From Flammeovirgaceae bacterium UBA2786 (GTDB taxonomy: Bacteria; Bacteroidota; Bacteroidia; Cytophagales; Cyclobacteriaceae), in contig DEIA01000045.1 in the NCBI GenBank assembly GCA_002352225.1, forward strand, positions 1-47,832: DNA of 47,832 nucleotides, given 5' to 3'. The position numbers and the translations under genes are program-made. The notes below the pieces were generated by a model. The model did no database searches. It saw nothing but the letters and a program-made list of their open reading frames with translations, and was not told the DNA's origin. Below are positions 15,821 to 24,725 of the stretch, one piece after another (the stretch's first letter is position 1; each line of letters opens with the position of its first letter).

Positions 15821-17119
15821 ATGAACTGCCAATCAAAAAATACACTCGCGATTGTACTTCTGCTATTCGTGTTTGCACGTCATGAAGTAAACGCACAAAC
15901 ATGTCAGTCGTCAAAAGATATTGAGGCTATTCCCGGCAAGCAAATCGATGCTGCTAACTGCGAGTGGCCACAACAACGGGCACACTGGTTTGATGCGTTG
16001 GGTACACCAGCCAACAAAACCGTTGCGAATACAGTGCTTACAAAAATTGAAACACTCGAGAAGCAAAGTCGCAGCAATTTTGTATTTACAGGTGGTGTGC
16101 TCAAGAGTGGGTTCTCAAGCAAGGAGGCTGCCTATACTTCAAGTCAGTTTCTGTTGGCCACGTATGATCTCAACATTGGCTGTCATGAGTATATCTGTGT
16201 AAAAAATGCTTTGAAGGTAAATGGTGAGTACGACATCGTCTTCAGAGCGTATGTAAACCGATTTAAAGATTTGCAGTATGCTTTTAACACACTTCATGAA
16301 CAAGTCTTCTATGCCACACCCTATAAGTTTGATTCAAAGTATATAAAGCTACACGATTTCATTCGCATACCCGATAAAACCATGTACGAGGCAATTGCCG
16401 GCAACGGAACAAGTTTTTACCAGGATGTGCCCGATGATAAAGTAAAACCCGGCAACCGAAGTATTTATATTACGCGCCATTGGTATATCACAAAACCTGG
16501 CGTACCCTTGCTTGAGCCAGTAAGTCGAAAAGAATACCTCGAAGCTTTGCTGGAGTATTTTGATCGTGAGAAGTTGCAAACCAGCAACGCAATAAGGGAG
16601 ATTGAAAAAACGTATGCCACCCGCGTAAAGAATGCCGCGGGAAATCAACAACGCCTTGATGATGCAAAACGAAGCTACACGATTGATTTGGCTCGTTATC
16701 CCAATTGGCAACAACGCATTGCCACCAAAGTAGAACTCGTAAACAAAGCATTAAAAGAAAACACATCCGAATGGCTTTCGAAGCCAACTGTAGTGAAATC
16801 GAAACAGGAGAATTTTTCGTGGCAAAATTCTTATGGACCGGGTTCAAACGAGTACGTAAGGATTGATGGCTACAATGCCGACACCAAAGAAGATGCACAA
16901 AAGACTGGCGCGTTCACTTTCAGCGGGTTCTGGGACGATAAAGGTGGAGATGTTCTTTATCGGTACAATCCCGAATACTTTAAAACGAATAGTTCCACCA
17001 TAGCACCACGAATGATTGAGTTGGCGTATCGCTATGTAAAAACTCCACTCGGTCAAAATCTGGTTGATAATTTCACCAATAATTTTGATTTTGATGCTGT
17101 ACGGAAAATGCTTGAATAA
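15821..17119 (+). CDS. Secreted protein of unknown family, paralogue 2
   Basis: A 432-residue protein with a signal peptide (about 1-26, ending VNAQ). It aligns along its length with the preceding protein: EAIPGK (near 35-40), EKQSRSNFVFTGG, PGVPLLEPVSRKEYLEALLE (about 228-247), YRYNPEYFKTNSS near 385, and a shared C-terminal NF-N-NFDFDAVRKMLE ending. This points to tandem duplication followed by divergence, because identity is confined to short blocks. It begins 10 bases after the first copy and ends 16 bases before the third gene, so the trio is one operon. Function unknown. Confidence 0.78.
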   Translation: MNCQSKNTLAIVLLLFVFARHEVNAQTCQSSKDIEAIPGKQIDAANCEWPQQRAHWFDALGTPANKTVANTVLTKIETLEKQSRSNFVFTGGVLKSGFSSKEAAYTSSQFLLATYDLNIGCHEYICVKNALKVNGEYDIVFRAYVNRFKDLQYAFNTLHEQVFYATPYKFDSKYIKLHDFIRIPDKTMYEAIAGNGTSFYQDVPDDKVKPGNRSIYITRHWYITKPGVPLLEPVSRKEYLEALLEYFDREKLQTSNAIREIEKTYATRVKNAAGNQQRLDDAKRSYTIDLARYPNWQQRIATKVELVNKALKENTSEWLSKPTVVKSKQENFSWQNSYGPGSNEYVRIDGYNADTKEDAQKTGAFTFSGFWDDKGGDVLYRYNPEYFKTNSSTIAPRMIELAYRYVKTPLGQNLVDNFTNNFDFDAVRKMLE

Positions 17120-17135
17120 AATCCGATCAAAAAAT

Positions 17136-18734
17136 ATGCAGTCATTAAAGAATAGAATTTTAGTAAGCCTGTTGCTGATTACGAGTACAGCGTTTGCCCA
17201 GCAAGAAACGTACGATGTAGTTTCATATACGATCCCCAAAGGCTGGCAGAAGCAACAAGTGCAAGGCGGAGTTCAGTTGTTTGTCACAGACAATACAAAC
17301 GGAGGCTACGCTATTGCGATTATCACGCAAGCTATGCCTTCAACCGGTTCGGCCAATGACGATTTCAAAAGTCAGTGGAAATCTCTTTTGGTCAATACGG
17401 TTAATTCCATCACAGAACCGACTATGGAAGCACCCGTTAATGATAATGGCTGGGAGATTCTTTCAGGCAATGGCAATTATGTTGATCGGGGCGTCAAAGG
17501 GCTTGCTACTTTAATAACCGCCACGGGTGGACAACAAACTACTGCGGTAGTGTTGATGACCAACACACAACAGTATCAAAATGAATTGTTTGGGTTCATC
17601 AATTCATTGAGCTTGAAAAAAGTTGAGCAAGCCGAAACAAAAACAAATTCAACAGTTTCAACAGCATCCGCAGGCAAGTCAATAGTAGGCTTGTGGCATA
17701 GTTACTTAAATGAGACCAGCGGCTATCTGAATAACATGCCCCAATACACAGCCGGGTATTTCAGAAAGGAATACACCTTTAAAGCTGATGGAACGTATGA
17801 ATACCGATTGAAGAATTGGTCGGTGAATATGAAAGACATTCAATTTGCTTATGAAGCTGGTACCTGGGTACTCAGTGGAAGCAATCTCACCCTTACCCCT
17901 GCACGGGGAAAAAGTGAATGGTGGAGCAAGGCCACCAGTAATAAAACAAATGAGTGGGGCAAGTTCATAAAAGCTGCTGAATACAAACTTGAAAAGCAGA
18001 CGTACACTTTTAACATAGAGTATTTCTCAGGAAGTGATGACTATACCCTTGTGTTGAAATCCACCAGGCCCACGCAACGCGATGGTGGTAATTTTAATGC
18101 AGCTGGTGAACCTTTAGAGTTTCGTTACACCTTTCGTAAAGAACTTGGTTCATTGATTGACAACCCTCCGGGTTTTAAAACGACTTCTTATAACAATCAA
18201 TCGGGTAGCAATTCACCATTAATCGGAAAAATCTGGGAAGCTAAGTCCTATGAAAAGTATCCCGGGGGTGCGATGAACTATCATACGGGTGGTCAATTTG
18301 TTCATCAATATGTGTTCAATACAGATAGAACCTATCGTTTTGTTTATGTGGGCGCTTCGGCTTACACCGACCTGAACATTCTGAAATATGAATATGGCAC
18401 ATACACAGTTAACGGCAATCAACTTACGCTTACACCTACCCGGGGCAGCAATGAAGAATGGAGTGTAATAGGAGGGCCTGTGAAGCTAAGCGGGATGAGT
18501 GATGTGCAGGTACGGAAGATAAAAGAAAGCTGGGGTAACCGCACAAAATCAACCCAACGAAAACTGGAGAAGAATGTATATACTTTTCGTATTGAGTATA
18601 TGCAGGGCAACGAAGCTAATGCCTTGATACTCGAATATAACCAAAGCACCGAACGCGAAAGCAATGGAAGTGTTGCCTACTATTTTGAAACGGTTGCTGA
18701 AAAGTCTATCAAATTGCCGAAGGAAATACTTTAA
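17136..18734 (+). CDS. Secreted protein with two lipocalin-like repeats
   Basis: A 532-residue protein starting at MQSLKNRIL with a signal peptide (1-21); a longer start inside the previous gene was rejected. Residues 24-165 (VSYTIPKGWQKQ to FGFINSLSLKK) look like a PsbP/Mog1-type beta sandwich. Two related beta-rich repeats follow, at about 180-310 and 360-503. Both contain GxW near the start, EYTFKADGTYEYRL or QYVFNTDRTYRFVY, a GTW/GTY strand, LTLTPARG or LTLTPTRG, then LEK-x2-YTF-x-IEY. The pattern is that of lipocalin-like domains, which bind small molecules. It closes the three-gene secreted operon. Confidence 0.75.
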   Translation: MQSLKNRILVSLLLITSTAFAQQETYDVVSYTIPKGWQKQQVQGGVQLFVTDNTNGGYAIAIITQAMPSTGSANDDFKSQWKSLLVNTVNSITEPTMEAPVNDNGWEILSGNGNYVDRGVKGLATLITATGGQQTTAVVLMTNTQQYQNELFGFINSLSLKKVEQAETKTNSTVSTASAGKSIVGLWHSYLNETSGYLNNMPQYTAGYFRKEYTFKADGTYEYRLKNWSVNMKDIQFAYEAGTWVLSGSNLTLTPARGKSEWWSKATSNKTNEWGKFIKAAEYKLEKQTYTFNIEYFSGSDDYTLVLKSTRPTQRDGGNFNAAGEPLEFRYTFRKELGSLIDNPPGFKTTSYNNQSGSNSPLIGKIWEAKSYEKYPGGAMNYHTGGQFVHQYVFNTDRTYRFVYVGASAYTDLNILKYEYGTYTVNGNQLTLTPTRGSNEEWSVIGGPVKLSGMSDVQVRKIKESWGNRTKSTQRKLEKNVYTFRIEYMQGNEANALILEYNQSTERESNGSVAYYFETVAEKSIKLPKEIL

Positions 18735-18781
18735 TGTTGTATTTCACCCAAACACCAAGCCACGTAAAGAGATGAAAATAA

Positions 18782-18814
18782 AAATCCCGCAGCACCATGC
18801 CGCGGGATTTCTCT
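18782..18814 (+). terminator. Rho-independent terminator after the secreted trio
   Basis: AAATCCCGC (18782-18790) pairs with GCGGGATTT (18802-18810) around an 11-base loop. It is preceded by an A-rich stretch and followed by TCTCTATTT, so it may serve as a terminator in both directions between convergent genes. Confidence 0.7.
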
Positions 18815-18831
18815 CTATTTGCAAGCAGAGA

Positions 18832-18871
18832 GACCTCTCCCCTAACCCCTCTCCGGAGGAGAGGGGAAGAG
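18832..18871. repeat. Short GC-rich hairpin repeat (REP-like)
   Basis: CCCCTCTCC (18846-18854) pairs with GGAGAGGGG (18858-18866) around a three-base loop. A second CCTCTCCCC just upstream (18834-18842) can pair with the same right arm instead. This kind of CTCTCCCCTAACCCCTCTCC element is, from memory, widely dispersed in bacterial intergenic DNA. A degraded look-alike may lie near 22615-22632. Confidence 0.45.
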
Positions 18872-18881
18872 TTCAGTAATT

Positions 18882-20195
18882 TTAATAACGATAGTACTCA
18901 GGTTTGAACGGACCTTTTACCGGTACACCAATGTACTTGGCTTGATCCGGAGTAAGCTCATCCAGTTCAACCCCAATTTTTTTCAGGTGCAGGCTGGCTA
19001 CTTTCTCATCTAAATGCTTAGGCAGCATATATACTTTGTTTTCGTATTTGCTGGTGTTAGTCCACAGTTCCAACTGAGCCAACGTTTGGTTAGTAAAGGA
19101 ATTAGACATTACAAACGAAGGGTGACCGGTTGCACAACCCAAATTTACCAAACGGCCTTCGGCCAATAGGATAATCTGGTTGCCGTTCTTCAAGGTGTAC
19201 AAGTCAACTTGTGGTTTTACTTCATCGCGTACGCCATTTTTCTTTAACCAGGCTACATCAATCTCGTTATCGAAGTGACCAATGTTACACACAATGGTTT
19301 TATCTTTCATCATTTCGAAATGGCGGCCTAACACAATACCAAAGTTTCCGGTGGTAGTAACTACGATATCAGCATCTTTAATGGCATTGTCCATTTTTTT
19401 AACGGCATAACCGTCCATAGCAGCCTGCAATGCACAGATCGGGTCTATCTCAGTAACGATTACACGCGCACCGGCACCGCGCAATGAAGCCGCAGAACCT
19501 TTACCCACATCGCCATAACCGGCAACAACAGCAACCTTACCGGCCATCATCACATCAGTCGCTCTGCGGATAGAGTCGACCAAAGATTCTTTACAACCGT
19601 ATTTGTTATCGAACTTCGATTTGGTTACCGAGTCGTTAATGTTAATAGCCGGAAGTGGAAGTTTGCCATTGTGCTGGCGCTCGATTAATCTATGAACACC
19701 GGTTGTGGTTTCTTCTGAGATACCACGAATGCCTTTTACCAATTCCGGATAACGATCTAACACCATATTGGTTAAATCGCCACCATCATCCAGAATCATA
19801 TTCAACGGCTGGCCGCCTTCAAAAGCAAAAAGTGTTTGTTCAATACACCAGTCAAACTCCTGTTCGTTCATTCCCTTCCAGGCATAAACCGGAATGCCCG
19901 CTTTGGCAATGGCTGCCGCGGCATGGTCTTGCGTAGAAAAGATATTGCACGATGACCAGGTTACTTCTGCACCTAACTCTACTAAGGTTTCAATCAACAC
20001 GGCAGTTTGAATGGTCATGTGCAAACAGCCGGCAATACGCGCGTCTTTTAATGGCTTTTGTTTACCAAACTCTTCACGAATGGCCATTAAGCCGGGCATT
20101 TCGGCTTCAGCCAGTTTAATTTCTTTACGACCCCACTCGGCAAGGGTAAGGTCTTTTACTTTGAATTTTGCTTTTTCTGTTGTGGTTGATGACAT
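18882..20195 (-). CDS. ahcY: Adenosylhomocysteinase (SAH hydrolase)
   Basis: A 437-residue cytoplasmic enzyme that splits S-adenosylhomocysteine to adenosine and homocysteine, keeping methylation going. Visible landmarks are the substrate region GCLHMTIQTAVLIETL (57-72), SSCNIFSTQDHAAAAIA (81-97), the Rossmann motif GYGDVGKGSA (226-235), and the C-terminal KPEYYRY, whose lysine and tyrosine reach the NAD of a partner subunit in the tetramer. Length is normal for the family. A TACCTTTG promoter element lies about 40 bases upstream. No SAH riboswitch was recognised in the 87-base upstream gap. Confidence 0.97.
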   Translation of the reverse strand: MSSTTTEKAKFKVKDLTLAEWGRKEIKLAEAEMPGLMAIREEFGKQKPLKDARIAGCLHMTIQTAVLIETLVELGAEVTWSSCNIFSTQDHAAAAIAKAGIPVYAWKGMNEQEFDWCIEQTLFAFEGGQPLNMILDDGGDLTNMVLDRYPELVKGIRGISEETTTGVHRLIERQHNGKLPLPAININDSVTKSKFDNKYGCKESLVDSIRRATDVMMAGKVAVVAGYGDVGKGSAASLRGAGARVIVTEIDPICALQAAMDGYAVKKMDNAIKDADIVVTTTGNFGIVLGRHFEMMKDKTIVCNIGHFDNEIDVAWLKKNGVRDEVKPQVDLYTLKNGNQIILLAEGRLVNLGCATGHPSFVMSNSFTNQTLAQLELWTNTSKYENKVYMLPKHLDEKVASLHLKKIGVELDELTPDQAKYIGVPVKGPFKPEYYRY

Positions 20196-20237
20196 AGGTT
20201 TCTATTTGTTTTTCAAGGTTTCTACAATACAAGGCGG

Positions 20238-20245
20238 CAAAGGTA
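20238..20245 (-). promoter_or_regulatory. Candidate -7 element for ahcY
   Basis: The minus strand reads TACCTTTG, a perfect TAnnTTTG. The predicted transcript start is near 20233, leaving a leader of about 38 bases. A TTTG lies 14 bases upstream, shorter than the usual 19-22, so the -33 element is unclear. Confidence 0.4.
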
Positions 20246-20282
20246 ATGCATAGCCGATACAAATACTACCCAATCAAACCGC

Positions 20283-21830
20283 TCATTCTATCCATACATC
20301 CAGTTGCTGAACCAATGGATTTGCCTCAGGGGTAAGGGTAAAGAAAACCTGAATATTCTTCGTTTCGCACTCGATTACAAACCTACCCCTAAGTTGATTT
20401 TCGGCTTGAACAATACCAACCTGCTTAACTGCTCCTGCTTCATTAAACAATTTTTGTGTTGCCCGTTGTCTTTTCTCAACAGATTCATCCAAAAAGAAAT
20501 TTTCTGCAAACAAACCCGATTGTTCAGCTTTGCTCCAATCATTTAACACATCCATTAGTTTTCCTTTTGCCGATTCAAGTAAGGGTATTGCGGGTAACGT
20601 GCGCGGCTTAAGTCCGGCCATATAAATAAGGGTATCCAACGCTACAGCATTAGGCAGCCCGGGTGCACCATACGTTCCGTTACTAAATGACACAACCCCA
20701 ATTCCATACTCCGGATAGATGCGCCACTCACTGCCAAAGCCAGGCAGCCCCCCGCTATGAGAAATACGGACAAGCCCTTTGCAATCTTTTCGCCACCCTA
20801 ATCCGTAACCATATCCAATGGCTACCGGACACACCTCTCCGGTTCTTGTTTTTGCATCTGCAAATAAATTATTAAAACGCCAGGGCTGGTGCATCTCACG
20901 GATTGAACTTCGCTTAACTGGTCCGGCTTCCTCATCATTTCGGGGTGGCCATGCACTAAGGTGTAAGGCTACATACTTTGAAAAATCTTCGATAGAACAA
21001 AGCATACCACCCATAGCGCCATACGATCCATCGTGCAACATCGGCTCTTCTTTCCATTGCTCATCTTCCCAGCGATACCCTAAGGCTAATTGAGTCTCGG
21101 GCACTTCGCTAAACTCCCATTTGGAGTCATTCATTCCTAATGGCTGAAGAATTTGAGTAGTAATAAATTGCTGATACGGCATACCACTTACATTCGAAAC
21201 AATTTTTCCCAATAAGGCAAACCCCAGGTTGCTGTATTCGTAGTGAATACCCGGTGCATTGGCGAAAGATATCCCGTTTTCAACCAGAGCCATCAACTCG
21301 GCATCGGTATCAGACAATTGCCTGTCGCCCCATGGATTATCTTCCGGAAAACCAGCCGACATGGTCATCAGGTTTTGAATGGTAATCTCTGCAGCATCGG
21401 TTGTTAATGGACTTACCTTTTCAAATTGTGGAATATATTTTTTTACCGGATCAGTCAATACCAGTTTTCCCTCATCGCGCAATTTTAATATGGCCATTGC
21501 GGTAAAGCTCTTGCTCATCGATGCAATGCGATAAACAGATTTTGTGGTTGCCGTTGTTTTCTTTTCCAGGTTAATTTGGCCGGTTGCACCGGAAAACACA
21601 AGCTCACCATTTACAATAATGCCATAGGTAATGGATGGAAAATGATTCTTTTCGGCATAGTCCGCATAAAGTTTTTCAATAACCGGAAAAGCATGTTGAA
21701 CTTTCTTAAAACTATCCGGGTTTGAAAAATCAGGTGCACTGTATGAATGGGGCTTTTGAAATTTTGTAGCAATGGGTTCTGAAACACAACCAGCCAGAGC
21801 CAGAATGAACAGGATTCCGAGTTGTTTCAT
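20283..21830 (-). CDS. Class C beta-lactamase-like serine hydrolase lipoprotein
   Basis: A 515-residue lipoprotein (lipobox ALAGC, C15). The serine beta-lactamase/DD-peptidase fold carries SMSK (S104, K107), YSN (199-201) and a KTG-equivalent HSGG in RISHSGGLPGFGSEW near 370. The last 120 residues form a separate C-terminal domain. Such proteins include peptidases and esterases of the S12 family, and the real substrate cannot be told; antibiotic resistance should not be assumed. It ends 87 bases before ahcY on the same strand. Confidence 0.88.
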   Translation of the reverse strand: MKQLGILFILALAGCVSEPIATKFQKPHSYSAPDFSNPDSFKKVQHAFPVIEKLYADYAEKNHFPSITYGIIVNGELVFSGATGQINLEKKTTATTKSVYRIASMSKSFTAMAILKLRDEGKLVLTDPVKKYIPQFEKVSPLTTDAAEITIQNLMTMSAGFPEDNPWGDRQLSDTDAELMALVENGISFANAPGIHYEYSNLGFALLGKIVSNVSGMPYQQFITTQILQPLGMNDSKWEFSEVPETQLALGYRWEDEQWKEEPMLHDGSYGAMGGMLCSIEDFSKYVALHLSAWPPRNDEEAGPVKRSSIREMHQPWRFNNLFADAKTRTGEVCPVAIGYGYGLGWRKDCKGLVRISHSGGLPGFGSEWRIYPEYGIGVVSFSNGTYGAPGLPNAVALDTLIYMAGLKPRTLPAIPLLESAKGKLMDVLNDWSKAEQSGLFAENFFLDESVEKRQRATQKLFNEAGAVKQVGIVQAENQLRGRFVIECETKNIQVFFTLTPEANPLVQQLDVWIE

Positions 21831-21925
21831 AGGGTAACAATTTTGAATTATGAAAGATAAAGAAACTTTGATTTCCCTTCCGGAACTATATTGACCAAAA
21901 TTTGTTTTGTTCTGAAACCTGAATT

Positions 21926-22606
21926 ATGCAAAAAATTAAAATCGAAATTGTATCGGACGTAGTTTGTCCATGGTGCTATATTGGTAAAAGAAGAATTGAA
22001 AAGGCTATTGACCAGCTGAAAGATCAGTTTGAGTTTGATGTGTCATATCTGCCGTTTGAGTTAAATGCGCAGGTTCCGAAAGAAGGGCAAGACCAAAAAA
22101 AATACCTGGCCAATAAATTTGGCAGTAATGAACGGTTTGAACAGATTACCCAACACGTTACATCAGTAGCTGCTACAGAAGGACTTCAATTTGACTTCAA
22201 TAAACAAAAGGTAATGCCCAACACACGCGATGCGCATCGTATTATCTGGTTGGCTAAACAAACGGGCAAACAACCTGAGGTAAAGGGAGCATTACTGAAG
22301 GCCTATTTTGAAGAAGGTGTGGATTTATCTAAACCGGAAAACCTGGTAGCTATTGCTGTAAAGGCCGGGTTGAACGAGCAACACGTATGGAGTTTATTAA
22401 AATCGGATGAAGGCCTTGCTGAAGTTATAACAACAGAGCAACAAAACCAGAAACGGGGAGTAAGCGGTGTTCCGTTTTATATTATTAATGATCAATATGG
22501 TATTTCGGGTGCGCAACCTACGGATGTGTTTATTCAGGCCTTAACACAGATTGGTAGCGAAGTAGAATCTGCAAATGCCTGCGATGTAGAAACGAAAGCG
22601 TGTTAA
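21926..22606 (+). CDS. DsbA-family protein, FrnE-like dithiol oxidoreductase
   Basis: A 226-residue thioredoxin-fold protein with an inserted helical domain. The redox motif is CPWC (C14, C17) in VSDVVCPWCYIGKRR, and the cis-proline loop is GVSGVPFYIIN near 176-186, followed by GAQP. There is no signal peptide, which fits the cytoplasmic FrnE branch (2-hydroxychromene-2-carboxylate isomerase-like/DsbA PF01323) rather than periplasmic DsbA. It probably handles disulfides under oxidative stress. The C-terminal CDVETKAC adds two cysteines that could be extra redox sites. Confidence 0.9.
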   Translation: MQKIKIEIVSDVVCPWCYIGKRRIEKAIDQLKDQFEFDVSYLPFELNAQVPKEGQDQKKYLANKFGSNERFEQITQHVTSVAATEGLQFDFNKQKVMPNTRDAHRIIWLAKQTGKQPEVKGALLKAYFEEGVDLSKPENLVAIAVKAGLNEQHVWSLLKSDEGLAEVITTEQQNQKRGVSGVPFYIINDQYGISGAQPTDVFIQALTQIGSEVESANACDVETKAC

Positions 22607-22673
22607 CCTTGCTGCCCCTCTTCCGCGGAGAGCGTTTGGAGTAAATTTTATAGACTATAGGTTTATAAAATCA

Positions 22674-22714
22674 AGCCACTGATTCACAGAAAAAACTCAA
22701 GTGAATCAGTGGCT
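22674..22714 (-). terminator. Strong hairpin terminator of the secreted-hydrolase operon
   Basis: AGCCACTGATTCAC (22674-22687) and GTGAATCAGTGGCT (22701-22714) form a perfect 14-base stem with a 13-base loop. Read on the minus strand it is followed by TTGATTTTAT, so it fits best as the terminator of the operon ending at 22747. On the plus strand it is followed by A residues. The neighbouring 22645-22671 also holds an AT-only inverted repeat, ATTTTATA/TATAAAAT. Confidence 0.65.
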
Positions 22715-22746
22715 AAAAAATACAGAGGCGCAGTTTGATGGTTGCT

Positions 22747-24048
22747 TTACTTCTTAATCAACTCCGAATCTTTAATTACTGCGGTAAGTACACTGGTTTG
22801 GCCGTTGTCCATACGGGTCCAGATGGGTGTAACAATTCCTTTAAAAGCATCAATATTGGTGTAATCGCCAAAGAATTTTTCTGCAGTAGGAATAAAGGGT
22901 GTTTCGCTGATTTTTGTTTCTTTAAATGTTGCTCCTCCATCTACCGAATACGCCAGGTACACATCGGTTTGTAAATCATCATATGCTCTGCGATCGTAAT
23001 ACAAAATATAGATGTAACCTGTTTCATCATCTACGGCCAGCCATGGTAAAAACTGGTGTTTACCTGAGCCATCCTGATTAATGCGCAACGGTTGTGTCCA
23101 AAAATCGCCCTGATTGGTAGAACGCATAAACCAGATGTCGGTATCATTTTCACCATTACGCTGATCGGCCCATACCAGATACAGACTGCCATTCATCCTG
23201 CTTTTGCTATTATCTACTTTCAATACCGGCATACCGTTGCTTCGGCTTAAGCCGGGAATAGTTATAGCCCATCCTCCTTCCTGTTTTGCAATGGCTAAAT
23301 CGTTGGTAAGCCAGGTTGTACCACCATCAAATGAGCGATCGAAAAAAATAGTACCCTGATTTGACCACACTACAAATACTCTACCGGAAGCATCTACTGC
23401 TGGTACAGCGCCTTCTGCAGTGTTATCATCATCTACACAATCACCGGGAGTCTGGTTAATTTGAATAGCTTTACTCCACTTTTTGCCCGCACTGGTCGAC
23501 ATGCTGAACATAATATTGGAATGACAGTTTGGATCTGTTAATCCGTACTTATCAAACTGTGTCCACGTAGTATAAATATGTTGCTTGCGCGGATGCACCG
23601 CTGGCCACTCTTTATCCTGATCGGCAGGTGGGTTATGGCCAATTGATTCGCCTTCACTCCACGACTCTCCTCCATCGGTAGATTTCTGTACTACAATACG
23701 ATCGAGCCAGGCATCATTACTGCGGCCTTGCCCGCTTGGATCGGCCAAATGAAAATAATAGAAATCGCCCTTCACATCGCTGATCACGGCCGGATCTCCG
23801 TACACACCAAATGCTGATTGAAGCTGGGTGGTTTTCCAACTTAAACCTCCATCTTTCGTATAGATTACTCTATCCAACACCACACCCGCTACAATATTTT
23901 TGGGGTCTTTTCGGTTAATGGCAATGCTGGGTTCCAGAGGTGGGTAAACACCCTCAACCTGGGTAGCAATAATGAGATTTTTAAATTGTGCCTGAGTATA
24001 ACCGGTTGTACACAAAACAATTCCCAACCCAAAAAACAATCTTCTCAT
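22747..24048 (-). CDS. Secreted BNR/Asp-box repeat protein (sialidase-like fold)
   Basis: A 433-residue protein with a signal peptide (1-20, YTQAQ). At least four Asp-box motifs are visible: YTKDGGLSW, KSTDGGESW, RSFDGGTTW and YSVDGGATF, the mark of six-bladed beta-propellers in sialidases and related proteins. The catalytic arginine triad and tyrosine of true sialidases cannot be assigned by eye, so the fold is safe but the activity is not. It is the last gene of an operon with two secreted hydrolases, three bases after the SGNH gene. Confidence 0.78.
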   Translation of the reverse strand: MRRLFFGLGIVLCTTGYTQAQFKNLIIATQVEGVYPPLEPSIAINRKDPKNIVAGVVLDRVIYTKDGGLSWKTTQLQSAFGVYGDPAVISDVKGDFYYFHLADPSGQGRSNDAWLDRIVVQKSTDGGESWSEGESIGHNPPADQDKEWPAVHPRKQHIYTTWTQFDKYGLTDPNCHSNIMFSMSTSAGKKWSKAIQINQTPGDCVDDDNTAEGAVPAVDASGRVFVVWSNQGTIFFDRSFDGGTTWLTNDLAIAKQEGGWAITIPGLSRSNGMPVLKVDNSKSRMNGSLYLVWADQRNGENDTDIWFMRSTNQGDFWTQPLRINQDGSGKHQFLPWLAVDDETGYIYILYYDRRAYDDLQTDVYLAYSVDGGATFKETKISETPFIPTAEKFFGDYTNIDAFKGIVTPIWTRMDNGQTSVLTAVIKDSELIKK

Positions 24049-24050
24049 TT

Positions 24051-24725
24051 TTATAAATGCTTTAACTCTTTTAATACTTCAACCCAACGCAGGTAGCCGG
24101 CAGCATTCAGATGCAACCCATCAAACGTGTATCTGGCCTCCAGCCTACCCTGACTGTCAATAAACTTGGCATACAAATCTACATACGTGTACCGCATACG
24201 GGCAGCATAACGCGCCAGCTGATCGTTTATGGTGTTAATGTGCATGCTATTATTAAACTGCTGCGAAAATCGTTCTACTGTTTCGTTAACCGGAAGTATA
24301 CTCTGAATGAAGATTTTTGTTTTGGGTGAACCTGCCTTCACTTTCGATATCGCGGTAAAAATATTCTCGATTACGGCTTCATCTGGAATTTTTTTTGAAA
24401 GATCGTTGGTGCCAATGAGTACAAATAAAGACGAGGGCTTAAGTTTTATTATCTCATCAATACGGGCCAGCAAACCAAATGTGTTATCGCCTGCAATACC
24501 CCGGTTTATAACGGTAGAGTCTTTTAACAGTTGCTTCCACTTACCCCCTTCGGTAATGCTATTGCCCAGAAAAACAATTTTGCCCGGCACCACCGCCTCC
24601 TTTTTAAATTTTTCCATTCGTACCCAATAATGCTCGGGCATATTGGGAACCGTATCGTAGGGGCGTTTCTGTGCAAAAGAACTAATTGAACTAACTGCCA
24701 GCAGTAAACTTACAAACCATTTCAT
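24051..24725 (-). CDS. Secreted SGNH/GDSL hydrolase
   Basis: A 224-residue protein with a signal peptide (1-18, SSFAQ). Block I is FLGNSITEGG with nucleophile S56; block II has the glycine of NRGIAGDNT (74-82); block III is IGTNDLS with N107; block V is FDGLHLNAAGY with the catalytic Asp and His near 200. All four invariant residues of the SGNH family are therefore present. It is likely an esterase or carbohydrate deacetylase. Its ATG overlaps the stop of the upstream S15 hydrolase by four bases, so the two are translationally coupled. Confidence 0.9.
   Translation of the reverse strand: MKWFVSLLLAVSSISSFAQKRPYDTVPNMPEHYWVRMEKFKKEAVVPGKIVFLGNSITEGGKWKQLLKDSTVINRGIAGDNTFGLLARIDEIIKLKPSSLFVLIGTNDLSKKIPDEAVIENIFTAISKVKAGSPKTKIFIQSILPVNETVERFSQQFNNSMHINTINDQLARYAARMRYTYVDLYAKFIDSQGRLEARYTFDGLHLNAAGYLRWVEVLKELKHL

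Noticed and set aside
15904..17239. Several minus-strand ORFs of 72-136 codons opposite the second secreted paralogue
   Set aside because: They overlap a gene with clear paralogy and a signal peptide, and their composition is that of an opposite-strand shadow.
20196..20282. Possible SAH or SAM riboswitch upstream of ahcY
   Set aside because: The 87-base gap holds no recognisable multi-stem structure, and the predicted leader is only about 38 bases.
20283..21830. Calling the lipoprotein an antibiotic-resistance beta-lactamase
   Set aside because: SxxK and YxN are shared by many S12 peptidases and esterases; nothing specific to AmpC substrates is visible.
22747..24048. Calling the BNR protein a sialidase
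   Set aside because: Asp boxes show the fold only; the catalytic arginines and tyrosine could not be placed.
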